NCBI GenBank assembly: GCA_051867655.1
Contig: JBJDYV010000098.1
Location: 199,629 to 263,628 of the forward strand
DNA from: JAJPXI01 sp051867655
GTDB taxonomy: Bacteria > Bacillota > Clostridia > Oscillospirales > Oscillospiraceae
Direction: 5' to 3'
DNA: 64,000 bases
A model generated the notes under the pieces. It was not told the origin of the DNA and did no database searches. It saw only the letters and a program-made list of their open reading frames with translations. Made by a program: the position numbers and the translations under genes. Below, piece by piece: positions 51,644-59,807 of the stretch (positions within the stretch are counted from its first letter, which is position 1; every line of letters begins with the position of its first letter).

Positions 51644-53149
51644 TCATTCCTGATTGGAAGGTTCCGCCTTTCCCTCGGGCTGGGCCGCCGGAGGAGGCGT
51701 CTGGATCACGACGGTCTTGTCCTCCCCCGCCGCCAGTTTGCCGCCCAGCATACCGGCGATCAGGGATTTGACGTCGATTCCCATGCCTTGGGTGATGCCC
51801 TCAGTGACCTGGGTGGTACCGGTGATGATATCCTCCAGCAGCTTGGCGCTGTTGCCCTCGCCGTACATGGTGATCTTATCGACCTTGGACAGCGGCTCGG
51901 CCACGTTCTTGGCGATCTCGGGAAGTGCCTTCATGACCATCTCAATCACGGCGGCCTCGCCGTACTTCCGCATGGCCTCGGCCTTCTTGTCAATACCTTC
52001 CGCTTCGGCGACTGCCTTGGCCCGAATCGCTTCAGCCTCGGCCCGGCCGACGGCCGCAATACCGGCCGCCTCCTGCTCCTTGGCAAACTTGGCGGCTTCG
52101 GCGGCGGTCTTCTGCGCTTCGGCGGCCAGCTCCTGCTCATACTTTTGGGCTTCGGCTTCCTTCTGACGCTTATACAGGTCGGCATCCGCCAGCTGCTCCT
52201 GTTCATAGCGCTCCGCGGCCGCTTTCTCGCGGATCTGGGCGGACAGGGTCTGCTTGGCCACTTCCACCTCGCGGGCCTTCAGCTCCGCTTCCCGCTCCGT
52301 CTTCGCGATCTGGGCGTTGACGGTGGCGGTCTCAATGCTCTTACGCTGCTCCTGGCTCTTGATCTCGTAGGCAGCGTCGGCCTCGGCCTTTTTGGTGTCG
52401 GCCATGATCTTCAGCTCGGCCTGCTTGATCTCCAGCTCGGTCTGCTTCTGGGCAATCTGGGTGTCCGCCAGAACACGGGCCTCATTGGACTCGCGCTCCG
52501 CCTCCGCCTGAGCAATGGCGATATCACGGTCGGCCTGGGCCTTGGCAATGGCGGCATTTTTCTTGATCAGACTGGTGTTGTCGGCGCCCAGATCCTTGAT
52601 CAGCCCGTTTTCATCGGTGACATTCTGGATGTTGCAGGAGAGGATCTCAATGCCCAGCTTGTCCATATCCTTGCTGGCCTTCTGCATCACCTGGTCGGAG
52701 AAGGAATCCCGGTCGGTGTTGATCTCCTTGAGAGACAGGGTGCCGATAATCTCGCGCATATTGCCCTGCAGGGAGTCCTGCAGGTCGCGGGTGATCTCGT
52801 CCGGCTTTTTATTCAGAAAGTTCTTGGCCGCCAGCTTGATTCCCTCGGAGTCCGGGGAAATGCGCACCTTGGCCACGGCATCCACATTGACGTTGATAAA
52901 GTCGCTGGTGGGGACCGACTGCTCCGTTTTGATATCAACGGTCATTTGACCCAGATAGAGCTTATCCAGGCGCTCCAGGAACGGGACACGGATCCCGGCG
53001 CGGCCGATCAGCACTTTACTCTCCTTCTTCAGGCCGGAAATGATGTACGCCTGATCGGGCGGAGCCTTGACATAGCCCATCATCACAATAATCAGGAGCA
53101 CAAGGACGACGATGGCAACGATAATGATCGTAGGCAGAAAATCTGGCAT
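51644..53149 (-). CDS. Flotillin-like SPFH-domain membrane scaffold
   Basis: 501 residues like Bacillus FloT (YuaG). One N-terminal membrane anchor (FLPTIIIVAIVVLVLLIIVMM) is followed by the SPFH domain (APPDQAYIISGLKKESKVLIG, RVPFLERLDKLYL, FINVNVDAVAKVRI). Then comes a long Ala/Glu/Lys-rich coiled coil with many A-E-A repeats (residues about 200-395). The C-terminus has FloT-type MVMKALPEIAKNVAEPLSKVDKI. Flotillins form membrane rafts that organise signalling and secretion. The RBS is AGGAGGAAC. Its usual partner NfeD is absent; instead an unknown anchored coiled-coil gene (53235-54215) precedes it. Confidence 0.95.
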   Translation of the reverse strand: MPDFLPTIIIVAIVVLVLLIIVMMGYVKAPPDQAYIISGLKKESKVLIGRAGIRVPFLERLDKLYLGQMTVDIKTEQSVPTSDFINVNVDAVAKVRISPDSEGIKLAAKNFLNKKPDEITRDLQDSLQGNMREIIGTLSLKEINTDRDSFSDQVMQKASKDMDKLGIEILSCNIQNVTDENGLIKDLGADNTSLIKKNAAIAKAQADRDIAIAQAEAERESNEARVLADTQIAQKQTELEIKQAELKIMADTKKAEADAAYEIKSQEQRKSIETATVNAQIAKTEREAELKAREVEVAKQTLSAQIREKAAAERYEQEQLADADLYKRQKEAEAQKYEQELAAEAQKTAAEAAKFAKEQEAAGIAAVGRAEAEAIRAKAVAEAEGIDKKAEAMRKYGEAAVIEMVMKALPEIAKNVAEPLSKVDKITMYGEGNSAKLLEDIITGTTQVTEGITQGMGIDVKSLIAGMLGGKLAAGEDKTVVIQTPPPAAQPEGKAEPSNQE

Positions 53150-53195
53150 AATGTTCCTCCTTCATAAGTCAACATCTTCGGATACTTCTGTACAC

Positions 53196-53224
53196 AGTAT
53201 ACAAATATTGCGGTCAGAAATCAA
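53196..53224 (-). promoter_or_regulatory. Promoter of the flotillin gene
   Basis: On the minus strand, TTGATT (53219-53224) and TATACT (53196-53201) are spaced by 17 nt. It lies between the unknown coiled-coil gene and the flotillin gene, so flotillin has its own start of transcription. Confidence 0.6.
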
Positions 53225-53234
53225 CAATTTTCAA

Positions 53235-54215
53235 TCAAGATATGCCAGAGCTTCCCTGCTGTGTGTCCCCACGCAGGGCCGCCAGGCGCTCCAGCGCAAC
53301 GACTTCAGCCTCCAGGCTCCGTTCACTGAGCTCGCGCTGTGCCTGCTGCCCGGCAGCGACAATACTGGACAGCACACGGATCACGCGGATACTCAGCCGC
53401 GCTCTCGTATCTGTGTCCACTCCCGCCTGCTCCGCCCGGCCCAATTCCCCGAGTACAAGCTCCAGCGTCTGTAGATAATAGGATTCCACGCGGGCCTTTG
53501 TCCGTTGGTCCAGCAAATCATAGTGCTGCCGCGCCTGCGATTCCAGGCCGTTCAAAGCGGCACGCACGTTCGGATCGGAGATCAATACGGCGGCCTTCCC
53601 GATCCGCTCCGGTACCGGCAGTACGGTTTCCCTCGTTTCCTGTTTCTCGGAAATGGCGCACAGAAGATCTTGTATCTCCTGATTCAACTCCTTCAACTGC
53701 CGGGAAACATCGGTCAGCTTTTGCTCGTAAGAATCAAAGGCTGCCGTTGATCCGTGGGACCATGCTTTGAAAATGGGCGTCAAAGTCTTGTCCAAATGTT
53801 TCACATCTTCAGTGGTCGACGCGAACCGGCTGAGCAGTTCATCAAGCCGCACAAGGTCCCGCTCGTCCATCCCCGGTGCAAGCCGGTCTGTGAACCCGTT
53901 TTGAACCGTGGCTAAAACAGCATTGACGCGCTCCTTCAATTCATCCGCGCACAAAAGCCGGATGTGCTCGATGGCAAGCCCGGGGATCGCAGACGGGGCC
54001 GTTGTGTAAATATGGGTCAGAGACCTCTTGACGTCCATGCCCAACCGTGCCGCTTTCTCCCGTCTCTGCCGCAAAGCCGCAGCTTCTGTGTTTTCCGGTT
54101 GAGTGCTGGCTTCCCCGCCCTTTTTCGAAGCGCGCAGTCGGAGAGCTAGGACCACTACAGTCCCCGCCAGGGCCATCACAAGTACAGATAACAGAACGAT
54201 CAGGAGCGCAAGCAT
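53235..54215 (-). CDS. Unknown membrane-anchored coiled-coil protein
   Basis: 326 residues, not recognised. One N-terminal membrane span (LALLIVLLSVLVMALAGTVVVL) is followed by a basic stop (LRLRASKK). The rest is predicted helical and charged. It includes segments such as QKLTDVSRQLKELNQEIQDL (coiled-coil heptads) and RAEQAGVDTDTRARLSIRVI. It has AAGGAGG at the start and lies 10 nt after rnhB's stop. Direct neighbourhood with a flotillin suggests a partner in a membrane scaffold, but that is only inferred. No catalytic motif is seen. Confidence 0.6.
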   Translation of the reverse strand: MLALLIVLLSVLVMALAGTVVVLALRLRASKKGGEASTQPENTEAAALRQRREKAARLGMDVKRSLTHIYTTAPSAIPGLAIEHIRLLCADELKERVNAVLATVQNGFTDRLAPGMDERDLVRLDELLSRFASTTEDVKHLDKTLTPIFKAWSHGSTAAFDSYEQKLTDVSRQLKELNQEIQDLLCAISEKQETRETVLPVPERIGKAAVLISDPNVRAALNGLESQARQHYDLLDQRTKARVESYYLQTLELVLGELGRAEQAGVDTDTRARLSIRVIRVLSSIVAAGQQAQRELSERSLEAEVVALERLAALRGDTQQGSSGIS

Positions 54216-54225
54216 AGCATCCTCC

Positions 54226-54819
54226 TTAAAGGTTCTTCAAAAAGGTCTTGCGGTGGATGGGACAGGGCCCGTATTTGCGCAGGGCCTCATAATGGGCCTT
54301 GGTGGGGTATCCCTTGTGTTTGGCAAAGCCGTACTCCGGGTATATCTTGTCCATGGCCACCATGTACCGGTCCCGGCTGACCTTGGCCAGAATGGAGGCC
54401 GCGGCGATGTTTGCGCTGCGGGAGTCCCCCTTCACCACCGCAAGATGGGGACAGCGGATCCCCTTGTCCCGGTTGCCGTCAATCAGGGCAAAGTCGGGCT
54501 TGGGTTCCAGCATTTCAATACACAGGTCCATGGCCTTCAGGCGGGCGACCAGGATATTCGTCTCGTCGATCTCATCAGCGTCCACGCTGTTGACAGCCCA
54601 GGCAATGGCTTTCTCCTGAATGACGTCGAACAAAGCCTCCCGCTTCTTTTCTGAAACCTGCTTGGAGTCGTTCAGGCCCTCGATCTCCAGCCCCAAGGGA
54701 AGGATGACCGCCGCGGCGTAGACCGCGCCCGCCAGGGGACCCGCCCCCGCCTCGTCAGCGCCGCAGATGAGCTTATACCCTTTTTCAGCGTATTCCCGCT
54801 CGATCTCCCACAAGTTCAT
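54226..54819 (-). CDS. rnhB: Ribonuclease HII
   Basis: 197 residues. It removes ribonucleotides from DNA and RNA-DNA hybrids. Motifs: ICGADEAGAGPLAGAVYAAA (first acidic residues), LNDSKQVSEKKREAL, ALIDGNRDKGI (Asp), and GDSRSANIAAASILAKVSRD. All four active-site acids are present. Its start overlaps the rbgA stop by 4 nt (ATGA). Confidence 0.96.
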   Translation of the reverse strand: MNLWEIEREYAEKGYKLICGADEAGAGPLAGAVYAAAVILPLGLEIEGLNDSKQVSEKKREALFDVIQEKAIAWAVNSVDADEIDETNILVARLKAMDLCIEMLEPKPDFALIDGNRDKGIRCPHLAVVKGDSRSANIAAASILAKVSRDRYMVAMDKIYPEYGFAKHKGYPTKAHYEALRKYGPCPIHRKTFLKNL

Positions 54820-55703
54820 GGCTCGATCTCCTCCACCGTCTCAAGTGTAAAGTTTCCAAGCTTGCCGGATCGAAACTCGTCCAAAAGGATGCGGGACATG
54901 CGCTCCAGATCCACTTCTCCACCGGAGATCAGGAAGCCCCGCTTGCGGGCGGCCGCCTCGACCAGCTCCCAGCCCTGGGCGCCCTCGGGGATATCGATGC
55001 CGTACCGGGCACGCAGTGCATCCGGGTAGCGCTGCGCAAGCAGGTTCATCAGGTGATGGGCCAGGGTCTCCAGGTCCATGATCTCCGCCTTGACCGCACC
55101 GGTAAAGGCCAGGTGCAGGCCGGTCTTTTCATCTTCAAATTTGGGCCAGAGAATTCCCGGCGTGTCCAGCAAATCCAGGCTCTGGTCCACAGCCACCCAC
55201 TGCTTGCCCCGGGTGACGCCCGGCCTGTCCCCCGCCTTGGCGGACTTACGTTTGGCCACCTGGTTAATGAATGTGGATTTGCCCACATTGGGCACACCCA
55301 CCACCATGGCGCGCACGGGCCGCCCCACCTGGCCCTTCTCCTTCCAGCGGGCGATCTGCTCTGCCAGGCTCTCCCGCGCCATGGCGGAAAAGCGGTTGAC
55401 CCCCCGCCCTGTTTTAGCGTCGGTCTCCAGCACGGTGTGGCCCTGCCGCCTGAAATAGGCCGCCCACAGCTTATTCTGCTCCGGGTCGGCCTGATCCGCC
55501 CGGTTCAGCACGATGAGCCGGGGCTTATCCCGCACGATGGCGTCAATATCCGGATTCCGGGAGGAGATGGGAATCCGGGCGTCGATGATCTCCGCCACCA
55601 GATCCACCAGCTTGATATCCTGTTCCATTTGGCGCCGGGTCTTGGTCATGTGGCCGGGATACCACTGGACGTTGAACTTTGCGCTGTTTTCCTGTTCCGC
55701 CAT
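54816..55703 (-). CDS. rbgA: Ribosome biogenesis GTPase RbgA (YlqF)
   Basis: 295 residues with circularly permuted GTPase motifs, as in RbgA. G4 NRADQAD comes before G1 GVPNVGKSTFINQVAKRKS and G3 LDTPGILWPKF. The N-terminal signature QWYPGHMTKTRRQM is diagnostic. It helps late 50S assembly. It is followed directly by rnhB, the ylqF-rnhB order known from Bacillus. The start is ATG 55703 with AGGAGG before it. Confidence 0.96.
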   Translation of the reverse strand: MAEQENSAKFNVQWYPGHMTKTRRQMEQDIKLVDLVAEIIDARIPISSRNPDIDAIVRDKPRLIVLNRADQADPEQNKLWAAYFRRQGHTVLETDAKTGRGVNRFSAMARESLAEQIARWKEKGQVGRPVRAMVVGVPNVGKSTFINQVAKRKSAKAGDRPGVTRGKQWVAVDQSLDLLDTPGILWPKFEDEKTGLHLAFTGAVKAEIMDLETLAHHLMNLLAQRYPDALRARYGIDIPEGAQGWELVEAAARKRGFLISGGEVDLERMSRILLDEFRSGKLGNFTLETVEEIEP

Positions 55704-55727
55704 GTTTTTCTCCTCCTGTTTCACTGT

Positions 55728-55766
55728 AAAAAAAGTCGGAGCAAGCGATACAGAGCTTGCTCCGAC
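55728..55766 (-). terminator. Terminator after tRNA-Gly
   Basis: A 12-bp perfect stem (GTCGGAGCAAGC at 55735-55746 with GCTTGCTCCGAC at 55755-55766), followed on the minus strand by a run of seven T. It lies between the tRNA and rbgA. Confidence 0.92.
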
Positions 55767-55767
55767 G

Positions 55768-55841
55768 TGGAGCAGGTGAGGGGAATCGAACCCCCGTGTT
55801 CAGCTTGGGAAGCTGACATTCTGCCATTGAACTACACCTGC
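55768..55841 (-). tRNA. tRNA-Gly (anticodon CCC)
   Basis: A 74-nt cloverleaf with encoded CCA. Acceptor stem GCAGGTG / CACCTGC, anticodon arm TCAGC-TTCCCAA-GCTGA giving anticodon CCC (reads GGG), and T loop TTCGATT. It is followed by a strong terminator and preceded by its own promoter, so it is a single-gene unit. Confidence 0.95.
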
Positions 55842-55853
55842 AATTTCTGAATT

Positions 55854-55882
55854 ATTATACCATGTCTCCCCCCTCTTTTCAA
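55854..55882 (-). promoter_or_regulatory. Promoter of tRNA-Gly
   Basis: On the minus strand, TTGAAA (55877-55882) and a perfect TATAAT (55854-55859) are spaced by 17 nt. The tRNA 5' end is 12 nt downstream of the -10. Confidence 0.82.
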
Positions 55883-55941
55883 CCCCGTCGTTTCGCCTAA
55901 TTTTATTGCATTAATTTTATGCACATTTTACAATTTGCCAC

Positions 55942-55970
55942 TTGAAGTTTACTTCATACTGTCCTATACT
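55942..55970 (+). promoter_or_regulatory. Promoter of the 27-codon unit
   Basis: TTGAAG (55942-55947) and TATACT (55965-55970) are spaced by 17 nt. A short palindrome (GAAGT at 55945-55949, two bases, ACTTC at 55952-55956) overlaps the -35, a possible operator. Confidence 0.6.
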
Positions 55971-56006
55971 AAGTGTAACAACTGAGAAAGGAGGTGCTGC
56001 AACAAT

Positions 56007-56090
56007 ATGATGCACAACTACATCACGGTTCAGGACATCGACGAACTGATCTTCGGCACGAACGAATCTGTCATCGTCAGTGATCGGTAA
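56007..56090 (+). CDS. 27-residue small protein, function unknown
   Basis: AAAGGAGGTG (55987-55996) is a near-perfect Shine-Dalgarno, about 10 nt before tandem ATG codons at 56007 and 56010. The frame has 27 codons, starts MMHNYITVQDIDELIFG and ends IVSDR. It is acidic in the middle, has no cysteine and no membrane span. A promoter precedes it and a good terminator follows, so the unit is a complete transcript of about 165 nt. I recognise no family. It could be a microprotein, a leader, or a marker of a small regulatory RNA. Confidence 0.5.
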   Translation: MMHNYITVQDIDELIFGTNESVIVSDR

Positions 56091-56111
56091 ATCCCGAAAC
56101 CAAAGAGACTG

Positions 56112-56143
56112 CCACACCAGATGAGGTGTGGTTTTTGTTTTTT
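56112..56143 (+). terminator. Terminator of the 27-codon unit
   Basis: CCACACC (56112-56118) pairs with GGTGTGG (56125-56131) over a 6-nt loop, followed by TTTTTGTTTTTT (56132-56143). Confidence 0.9.
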
Positions 56144-56171
56144 CAGGGAAAATGTGTGCCCCGGTCCTTGC

Positions 56172-56330
56172 TTATTGCCGCTTCATCTGCCGCAGAAAGG
56201 CGAAGACCGCGGCAGCCAGAACGACAAGCGCTACCCCAGCACCCAGAAAAGATGCGGAACGATCTGCGCGTAATTGCCGCTGATAACCGCCCGCTCCATC
56301 TCCACCGCGTGAACAAAGGGCAGCAGGAAG
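56172..56330 (-). pseudogene. Permease C-terminal remnant, frameshifted
   Basis: Minus-strand frames here encode a tail like that of ABC-2 or YhgE-type membrane permeases. One frame reads LLPFVHAVEMERAVISGNY and PHLFWVLG. Then the frame must shift by one base to read VALVVLAAAVFAFLRQMKRQ, a last membrane span with a basic end. The shift point is a run of four G; five would keep the frame. The remnant is joined directly to the end of the broken TetR gene, so most of the permease is missing. The permease identity is inferred from a short tail. Confidence 0.5.
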
Positions 56331-56756
56331 GTGGAACATGGTGGCGTCCTGCTCGCTCAATCCGGTGTTCTTCTGGATGATCTGAATGATCGGTTTGACC
56401 TCATCCAAGCCCTGTGGGATCTCCTCCCGGGAACGGTCGCGCATGAACAGCAGCTAAAACAGCTCCCTTTCCTCCTGGGCAAAACGAATGTAGGCCATTC
56501 CGCTGCCTTTGTAGGCGGGATATTCCCCGCTGCTCATATCACGCTGCAGAAAGCTTTGATAGAGCTTATCCGCATAGGAAATGACGTCGGAGTGCAAGGC
56601 CTCCATGGTAGTGTAATGGGAGAAGATGGGCTGCGTGGAAGTGCCGAGCCTGGCCGCCACCGCCCGGGCGTTCAGGGCGGCCGCACCCTTTTCCCGGACC
56701 ACATCGACTGCCGCGCTGACAATATCTTCTTTTGTCACTTTTACTTTCGGGGGCAT
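56331..56756 (-). pseudogene. TetR/AcrR-family regulator, interrupted by a stop codon
   Basis: Residues 1-100 are a TetR-type DNA-binding domain (VTKEDIVSAAVDVVREKGAA, ARAVAARLGTSTQPIFSHY) and the start of a ligand domain ending AQEERELF. A TAG at 56454-56456 then interrupts. The same frame continues LLFMRDRSREEIPQGLDEV and IIQKNTGLSEQDATMFHL, exactly what a TetR protein of this subgroup has next. One base change (for example AAG to TAG) explains it. The last part of the ligand domain is missing and a permease tail follows. The gene is probably inactive. Confidence 0.8.
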
Positions 56757-56916
56757 ATGACCACACCGCCTACAAATAACATTCGATATATAATGCTTGT
56801 TATTTTACGGTATCACATTTCTCCTGCCAAGAGAATTTTAAGACATATTTTACAGGGAAAGACGCTTGTTCTCTTTTTTGTTCATCCGGCATAAACCTCA
56901 GTGAGGTGATGCGTAC

Positions 56917-58293
56917 ATGGCTTTGCTGACCAGGCTTGCAGATTTATTGTGGAACCCGTGGCTGCTGGCGCTTTTTCTGATAACAGGCGGATACTACTCG
57001 ATTCGTACCGGCTTCTTTCAGATTTTCGGCGTAAAAACCTGGTGGAAAAGCTCCATCGGCAGCCTGTTTCACGGGAGCAAAAAAAGCAGCCGCCGGGGGA
57101 TCACCCAGTTTCAGGCCCTCTCCACCGCGCTGGCCGCCACCATCGGCACCGGCTCGATCGCGGGGGTGGCCACCGCGATCTTCTACGGCGGCCCCGGGGC
57201 GGTGTTCTGGATGTGGGTGTCCGCCCTTCTGGGGATGATGACCGGCTGCGCGGAAAAAACGCTGGCCGTGCGCTACCGGGAGCGTTCCCCCGACGGCGGC
57301 TGGCAGGGCGGACCCATGTATTACATGGAGCACGGGCTGGGCTGGAAGCCGCTTGCCGTGCTCTTTTCCCTGTTCTGTATCGCAGAAACCCTGGTCGGCG
57401 GCAATCTGGTGCAGGCAAACTCCATCTCCACCGCTCTGGAGGCCTCCTTCGGCTGGAACCCGCTGATTGTCGGCCTTGTGATCGCTGCTTTGACCGGAGC
57501 CGTGGTTTTGGGTGGGATCGGCAGGATCGGAAAAGTCAGCGAGCGCCTGGTCCCCTGTATGGCGATTCTCTTCCTGCTCGGCGGTCTGATCGTGCTGTTC
57601 TGCCACATTTCCGCCCTGCCCGGCGTGCTGCGTGACATCATGACTCAAGCCTTCTCCCCCAAGGCAGCCTGCGGCGGATATGGCGCGGCGGCCGCTCTGC
57701 GCTACGGCGTGGCACGGGGCGTGTTTACCAACGAGGCCGGTCTGGGCACGTCCGCCATGGCTCACGCCGCCGCCGACGTGGAGGAACCGGCCCAACAGGG
57801 CATGTGGGGTATTCTGGAGGTCTTTGTCGCCACTTTAGTGATCTGCACCATGACCGCGCTGGTCATTCTGACCTCGGGCGTCTATGACCCCGCTGCGGCC
57901 CTGAACGCCATTTCCTCCGGGACCGTGGAAAATTCTATGCTGGGCGCCCCGCTCTCCGCCGCCGCCTTCTCCACCGTTTTCGGACGCTTCGGCGGAATCT
58001 TTGTGGCGGTCTGCCTGATCCTGTTCGCGTTCACCTCCCTGCTGGGCGCCAGCTACTACGGCGAACAGTGCCTTGCGTACCTGACAGGTTCCCGGCGGTA
58101 TGTCCCTCTCTACCGGCTGTTTTTCCTCGGCATGATCGTACTGGGGAGCGTCGGAGACCTGTCTGCCACGTGGCTGCTGGTCGATCTGTCCAATGGACTG
58201 ATGGCGATTCCCAACCTGATCGCCCTTTTGCTTCTCTCCAAAGAGGCGGTGGCGCTGATCAACCACTATCAGCTTTCTCCCCTTTTGAAATAA
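56917..58293 (+). CDS. Amino acid carrier protein (alanine/glycine:cation symporter)
   Basis: 458 residues, AGCS family with about ten or eleven membrane spans. Family signatures: GGYYSIRTGFFQIF, FQALSTALAATIGTGSIAGV, GPGAVFWMWVSALLGMMTG, and VFTNEAGLGTSAMAHAAA. It takes up alanine, glycine or glutamine with sodium or protons; the exact substrate cannot be told. GAGGTG precedes ATG 56917. It is a single-gene unit downstream of the decayed TetR locus and divergent from it. Confidence 0.93.
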   Translation: MALLTRLADLLWNPWLLALFLITGGYYSIRTGFFQIFGVKTWWKSSIGSLFHGSKKSSRRGITQFQALSTALAATIGTGSIAGVATAIFYGGPGAVFWMWVSALLGMMTGCAEKTLAVRYRERSPDGGWQGGPMYYMEHGLGWKPLAVLFSLFCIAETLVGGNLVQANSISTALEASFGWNPLIVGLVIAALTGAVVLGGIGRIGKVSERLVPCMAILFLLGGLIVLFCHISALPGVLRDIMTQAFSPKAACGGYGAAAALRYGVARGVFTNEAGLGTSAMAHAAADVEEPAQQGMWGILEVFVATLVICTMTALVILTSGVYDPAAALNAISSGTVENSMLGAPLSAAAFSTVFGRFGGIFVAVCLILFAFTSLLGASYYGEQCLAYLTGSRRYVPLYRLFFLGMIVLGSVGDLSATWLLVDLSNGLMAIPNLIALLLLSKEAVALINHYQLSPLLK

Positions 58294-58360
58294 ATTGCAA
58301 AAATCAGCTTCTTTTCGGAATGATTTTCCTGTCAACATGGCATAAAAATGAAAAAAACAA

Positions 58361-58389
58361 TTGCACTCCGGGGAAAAGCATAGTATACT
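58361..58389 (+). promoter_or_regulatory. Promoter of the biotin carrier gene
   Basis: TTGCAC (58361-58366) and TATACT (58384-58389) are spaced by 17 nt. The leader to ATG 58445 is about 50 nt and includes AAGGAG. Confidence 0.75.
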
Positions 58390-58444
58390 GTTGGATGCGC
58401 AAAGACGCAGCTAATTTGCAAATTAGGAAAAGGAGCGTATTACA

Positions 58445-58654
<210 letters not shown>

Positions 58655-58666
58655 TTGCTTTTAAAG

Positions 58667-58697
58667 AAAGAGCGCCGCGAAATGCGGCGCTCTTTTT
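58667..58697 (+). terminator. Terminator of the biotin carrier gene
   Basis: AAAGAGCGCCGC (58667-58678) pairs perfectly with GCGGCGCTCTTT (58684-58695) over 5 nt, followed by TT and G. It is a strong hairpin with a short T-tract. Confidence 0.88.
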
Positions 58698-58713
58698 GCG
58701 CTTTTGTAAAACG

Positions 58714-58741
58714 AAAAGGAGCGGTTGCCCGCTCCTTTTTT
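58714..58741. terminator. Terminator of rplS (bidirectional)
   Basis: AAAAGGAGCGG (58714-58724) pairs with CCGCTCCTTTT (58729-58739) over 4 nt. T-runs follow on both strands. It ends rplS on the minus strand. Confidence 0.88.
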
Positions 58742-58763
58742 CGTTTCGTTCTCAGTTTTGCGC

Positions 58764-59105
58764 TTACAGGCGCTCCTTGACCTTAGCGGCCTTACCCACG
58801 CGGTCACGCAGATAATACAGCTTGGCGCGGCGGACCTTGCCCTTGCGGACCAGCTCCACCTTCTCGATCGCGGGAGAGTGGACAGGGAACACCTTCTCCA
58901 CGCCGACGCCGTAGGACACGCGGCGGACGGTGAAGGTCTCCTCGATACCGCCGTGCTTCTTGGCAATGACGGTGCCCTCAAAGACCTGGATACGCTCGCG
59001 GTTGCCTTCCTTGACCTTCAGGTGGACCCTGACGGTGTCGCCGACGTTGACTTCGGGACGGTCTTCCTTGACATACTTGGAAACGAAAGCTTGCATGAGA
59101 TCCAT
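58764..59105 (-). CDS. rplS: 50S ribosomal protein L19
   Basis: 113 residues, full length. Signature: GDTVRVHLKVKEGNRERIQVFEG, VIAKKHGGIEETFTVRRVSYGVGVEKVFPVHSP-type central part, and the basic end KVRRAKLYYLRDRVGKAAKVKE. It lies at the 30S-50S interface. The RBS AGGAGG is 7 to 8 nt before ATG 59105. It stands as a single-gene unit, with a leader of about 80 nt that could hold an autoregulatory RNA element; I did not resolve one. Confidence 0.97.
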   Translation of the reverse strand: MDLMQAFVSKYVKEDRPEVNVGDTVRVHLKVKEGNRERIQVFEGTVIAKKHGGIEETFTVRRVSYGVGVEKVFPVHSPAIEKVELVRKGKVRRAKLYYLRDRVGKAAKVKERL

Positions 59106-59189
59106 TTGTGGTTTCCTCCTGTTTTATAGGCGTTCATGCGCATCCGGAAATCCCGTCGCAGAGGACCACCCTTTATTTGAGACTGAAAT

Positions 59190-59218
59190 ATGTTACCATA
59201 ACTTTTTCCAAAACGCAA
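59190..59218 (-). promoter_or_regulatory. Promoter of rplS
   Basis: On the minus strand, TTGCGT (59213-59218) and TAACAT (59190-59195) are spaced by 17 nt, about 85 nt before the rplS start. Confidence 0.5.
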
Positions 59219-59243
59219 GCTTTTTTTCTTTCTTTTGTTCCAA

Positions 59244-59807
59244 TTATGGAAGAATTCCTACCAAAAGCCATACCGCGGCACAGAACAGAGTCAGGTTTCC
59301 CCACCCCCGCCAGGCGGCCCAGCCCAAACCGAGAAGGGCACCGGCAAAAACAGCCGAAAGCATTTGGATGACCCCATCGGCTGTCCGGGGCCACCGGGCA
59401 TTCAGGGCACAGGAAAGGGCCCGTCCCCCGTCCAAGGGGCAGATCGGCAGAAGATTCAGCACTCCAAAGCAGAGATTCATTCCCGCAAACAGATACCAGC
59501 TGTTTCGAATGGAGAGCCAGGCCATCAGCAGATTGGCCGCCGGGCCCGCCAGCGCCGCGATCAACTCCCGCCCGTACGACAGGGGCCGGCGGGGATCCAG
59601 CTCCATTTCCGCACCCACAGCGGTCAGACTCAGCGCACGCACTCTCCCTCCCAAAAGAGCAATGGCCGCCCAATGTCCCGCTTCATGGAGCGCGCAGGCC
59701 AAAGCGCCCCGCAGCACCAGCCCCTGCCCGTCCAGATAGATCAGCGCCGCCGTCATCAGTAAAAAGCCTGTCGAGCAGGTAAAGCGGAGCTTCTCAGTCC
59801 GTTTCAA
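59244..59807 (-). CDS. Site-2 protease-type membrane metalloprotease (SpoIVFB-like)
   Basis: 187 residues, mostly membrane. The zinc motif HEAGH is at residues 41-45, and the third ligand is in LPICPLDGG at residues about 120-128. These are the two signatures of M50 site-2 proteases. The small size fits SpoIVFB, the protease that cuts pro-sigma-K in the mother cell. Its neighbour upstream is an M23-domain protein like SpoIVFA, the SpoIVFB partner, and the genes overlap by 14 nt. This makes a SpoIVFA/FB-type role likely, though not proved. The TTG start has no clear RBS, consistent with coupling. Confidence 0.82.
   Translation of the reverse strand: MKRTEKLRFTCSTGFLLMTAALIYLDGQGLVLRGALACALHEAGHWAAIALLGGRVRALSLTAVGAEMELDPRRPLSYGRELIAALAGPAANLLMAWLSIRNSWYLFAGMNLCFGVLNLLPICPLDGGRALSCALNARWPRTADGVIQMLSAVFAGALLGLGWAAWRGWGNLTLFCAAVWLLVGILP

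Noticed and set aside
55917..56117. A 66-codon minus-strand frame over the 27-codon unit
   Set aside because: No RBS, and it would read through the promoter and terminator of the plus-strand unit in reverse; composition is that of a shadow.
59106..59240. L19 leader RNA element
   Set aside because: The position fits, but I could not draw a convincing conserved fold from one sequence; an Rfam search would decide.
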